A stretch of DNA of 7,568 nt from assembly GCF_001509485.1 (NCBI RefSeq), contig NZ_LLZI01000081.1:1-7568 (forward strand). The letters run 5' to 3'. Below the pieces are notes generated by a model. It was not told where the DNA came from. It did no database searches and saw nothing but the letters and a program-made list of their open reading frames with translations. The stretch's first letter is position 1. Each line of letters starts with the position of its first letter. A program made the position numbers and the translations under genes. Of the stretch, positions 5,931 through 7,568 are shown piece by piece. Source of the DNA: Streptomyces sp. NRRL F-4489 (GTDB lineage: Bacteria; Actinomycetota; Actinomycetes; Streptomycetales; Streptomycetaceae).

Positions 5931-7471
5931 GCCGCTGCCCCCTTCCCGCCGCCCGGCCCCACCGGACCACCACGGACACCTTCATTGTCCCTCTTGTCCG
6001 CACGACCGCCGGGTCCGCCGGCCCGGCTTCCGTCCCCTCCCCGGGTGAAGCGGGCGAGCTGCGTGGGCGGCCCGACCTCCGGGTCCTCCGGCCCCACCGG
6101 CGCGAACGCCACCGCGTAGCCGTGCCGCGCGGCCACCTCCCCGGCCCACCGCCGGAACTCCGCCCGCGTCCACTCGAACCGGTGGTCAGCGTGCCGCGCC
6201 CGCCCCGCGGGCAGCGACTCCCAGCGCACGTTGTACTCGACGTTGGGTGTGGTCACCACGACCGTACGGGGCCCGGCCGCGCCGAAGACCGCGTACTCCA
6301 GCGCCGGGAGCCGCTCCGGGTCCACATGCTCGACGACCTCGCTGAGCACCGCCGCGTCATACCCCTTGAGCCTGCTGTCGGTGTACGCCAGCGAGCCCTG
6401 GACCAGCCGCACCCGCGCCGACTGCCGCTCGGGCATCCGGTCGAGGTGCAGCCTGCGCCGCGCCGCCTGCAGCGCGCGCATCGACACGTCCATCCCCACG
6501 ATCTCGGTGAACCGCCCGTCCTTCAGCAGCTCGCCGATCAACTGCCCCTGCCCGCAGCCCAGATCGAGGACCCGTGTGGCACCGGCTGCCCGCAGCACGC
6601 CGAGGATGGCCTCCCGCCGCCGCACCGCGAGCGGTACCGGCCGCTCCTCGGTGTCCGCGGTCTCGTCCACCGCGTTGTCGATCTCCTCGGCGAGCGCGTC
6701 GTCGGCCTCCGCGAGCCGCTCCAGCTCCAGCCGGGCCATCGCCTCGCGGGTCAGGGAGCGGCGCCGGACGAGATAGCGGTCCGCGATCAGCCGCTGCTCC
6801 GGGTGGTGCTCCAGCCAGCCCTCACCGGCCCGCAGCAGCTTGTCCACCTCGTCGGCCGCCACCCAGTAGTGCTTGGCGTCGTCCAGCACCGGCAGCAGCA
6901 CGTAAAGGTGGCGCAGCGCCAGGCCGAGCACGCACTCGCCCTCCAGGACCAGCCGTACGTACCGGGATTCGCCCCACTCGGGGAACGTCTCGTCCAGCGG
7001 CAGCGGCTCGGCCGCCACCGACCAGCCCAGCGGCCGGAACAACTTCTCCACCAGCGCCGCACCGCCCCGGGCGGGCAGCACCGGCACCTCGATACGCAGC
7101 GGAATCGCCTGCCCGGCCAGCTCCGGCCGGGCCGCGCACTGCCCCTTCATCGCGCTCGCGAAGACACCGCGCAACGCCACCGCCAGCAGCGACGACGCCG
7201 CGTAGGGCCGGTCGTTGACATACCGCCCGAGCGCCGCGTCCGGAGCTCCGCCCCGCCCCTGGCCCTGCCCCCGCCGGACCAGGGCCACCGGATCGACCTC
7301 CAGCAGCAGCGCCGCCGTGCACCGTGCGGCGTCCGCCTCCGGGTAGAAGACGTGCGCCGTACCGTGCGAGGTCGAGAACTGCTGCGCCCGGCCGGGATGC
7401 TTGTGCAGCAGAAACCCCAGGTCGGTGGCGGGACGATCAGCGGTACCGGTGGTGGTGAAGGTCAGAAACAC
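5927..7471 (-). CDS. hen1: 3'-terminal RNA ribose 2'-O-methyltransferase Hen1, full-length bacterial form
   Basis: A 514-residue partner of Pnkp. Residues 1 to about 250 form the bacterial Hen1 N-terminal domain, which in homologues activates the Pnkp ligase. Residues 280-478 form the SAM-dependent methyltransferase: LDLGCGQG (302-309), MDVS with D328, the metal-binding set E378-VV-E381-H382 plus H430 in HADHRFEW, and TPNVEYN (408-414). The distances between D303, D328, E378, E381, H382 and H430 equal those I recall for C. thermocellum Hen1 (291, 316, 366, 369, 370, 418), so the site looks complete. It methylates the 2'-OH at the 3' end of cut RNA before sealing, protecting the junction from recutting. 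Residues 480-514 are a Gly/Arg-rich tail overlapping the pnkp ribosome-binding region. GTG at 7471 is the only usable start: an in-frame stop lies at 7505-7507 with no start codon between, and the next Met is residue 108. It is the first gene of the hen1-pnkp operon. Confidence 0.96.
   Translation of the reverse strand: MFLTFTTTGTADRPATDLGFLLHKHPGRAQQFSTSHGTAHVFYPEADAARCTAALLLEVDPVALVRRGQGQGRGGAPDAALGRYVNDRPYAASSLLAVALRGVFASAMKGQCAARPELAGQAIPLRIEVPVLPARGGAALVEKLFRPLGWSVAAEPLPLDETFPEWGESRYVRLVLEGECVLGLALRHLYVLLPVLDDAKHYWVAADEVDKLLRAGEGWLEHHPEQRLIADRYLVRRRSLTREAMARLELERLAEADDALAEEIDNAVDETADTEERPVPLAVRRREAILGVLRAAGATRVLDLGCGQGQLIGELLKDGRFTEIVGMDVSMRALQAARRRLHLDRMPERQSARVRLVQGSLAYTDSRLKGYDAAVLSEVVEHVDPERLPALEYAVFGAAGPRTVVVTTPNVEYNVRWESLPAGRARHADHRFEWTRAEFRRWAGEVAARHGYAVAFAPVGPEDPEVGPPTQLARFTRGGDGSRAGGPGGRADKRDNEGVRGGPVGPGGGKGAAA
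5938..5947 (-). promoter_or_regulatory. Ribosome-binding site for pnkp inside hen1
   Basis: On the minus strand GGGAAGGGGG ends seven bases before the pnkp ATG at 5930, a good Shine-Dalgarno distance. It lies within the last codons of hen1, and the two genes overlap as ATGA, so translation is probably coupled. This site decides the pnkp start and supports keeping the full N-terminal extension. Confidence 0.65.
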
Positions 7472-7477
7472 GCCTCG

Positions 7478-7483
7478 AGTATG
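7478..7483 (-). promoter_or_regulatory. Possible -10 element for a leaderless hen1-pnkp transcript
   Basis: On the minus strand CATACT (7483 to 7478) resembles TATAAT and lies six bases upstream of the hen1 GTG, so a transcript could begin on the start codon itself, as is common for leaderless actinobacterial mRNAs. A GAGG is present but only one base from the GTG, too close for a normal Shine-Dalgarno. No convincing -35 is visible near 7501-7507. Confidence 0.35.
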
Positions 7484-7542
7484 GGCGGAGGGGGCGTTGG
7501 GGCCCTACCGGTTTTCCCACCGTGCCTGGGGGCCTTGGGGGC

Positions 7543-7556
7543 CGGGGACCTCCCCG
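7543..7556. terminator. Small hairpin at the window edge upstream of hen1
   Basis: CGGGG (7543-7547) and CCCCG (7552-7556) form a 5-bp stem around ACCT, followed by another C/G run. It could be the 3' end of a neighbouring unit lying outside the window, but it is short and this DNA is full of G/C runs. Otherwise 7472-7568 holds only the hen1 promoter region. Confidence 0.2.
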
Positions 7557-7568
7557 CCCCCCGGGGGC

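Noticed and set aside
3081..6119. A 1012-codon plus-strand open frame opposite pnkp
   Set aside because: It is the complement frame of a gene with clear catalytic motifs; its own translation is low-complexity Arg/Pro/Gln-rich and matches nothing I recognise.

Overview
The window comes from a very GC-rich actinobacterial chromosome, most likely Streptomyces or a close relative. The basis is a GC content above 70% by eye, strongly G/C-biased third codon positions, a GTG start, and Ala/Gly/Arg-rich proteins. The resemblance of one regulator to the Streptomyces AdpA type also fits. Species cannot be assigned from the sequence alone.

There are four genes in two unrelated-looking modules that converge near position 2960. 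The left module is a divergent pair: a 14-helix DHA2-type (EmrB/QacA-like) drug/proton antiporter on the minus strand (162-1676), and a GlxA/AdpA-like AraC-family regulator with a DJ-1/PfpI-type N-terminal domain on the plus strand (1772-2902). They share a short promoter region (about 95 bp) holding four copies of the 7-mer GTGGCAG/CTGCCAC, two of them as a perfect inverted repeat. This looks like the operator through which the regulator controls the pump and itself.

The right module is a two-gene minus-strand operon, hen1 (5927-7471) then pnkp (3024-5930), joined by an ATGA stop/start overlap. It encodes the bacterial Pnkp/Hen1 RNA repair system. Pnkp carries a 5'-OH polynucleotide kinase, a binuclear metallophosphoesterase that heals 2',3'-cyclic phosphate ends, and an adenylyltransferase ligase. 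Hen1 carries an N-terminal ligase-activating half and a C-terminal metal-dependent 3'-terminal 2'-O-methyltransferase. All the catalytic motifs I know for the four active sites are present, so the system should be functional. By analogy with studied homologues it would repair RNAs, chiefly tRNAs, cut by ribotoxins and mark the repaired junction with a 2'-O-methyl group. This is a described system. What is distinctive here is a roughly 75-residue N-terminal extension of Pnkp built partly on a 9-bp tandem repeat, a second low-complexity insert inside the ligase domain, a Gly-rich Hen1 tail, and a possibly leaderless hen1 transcript.

The gaps are short: 1-161, 1677-1771, 2903-3023 and 7472-7568. 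They hold candidate hairpins, small direct repeats and the operator cluster. I saw no tRNA, rRNA, CRISPR array or insertion sequence.
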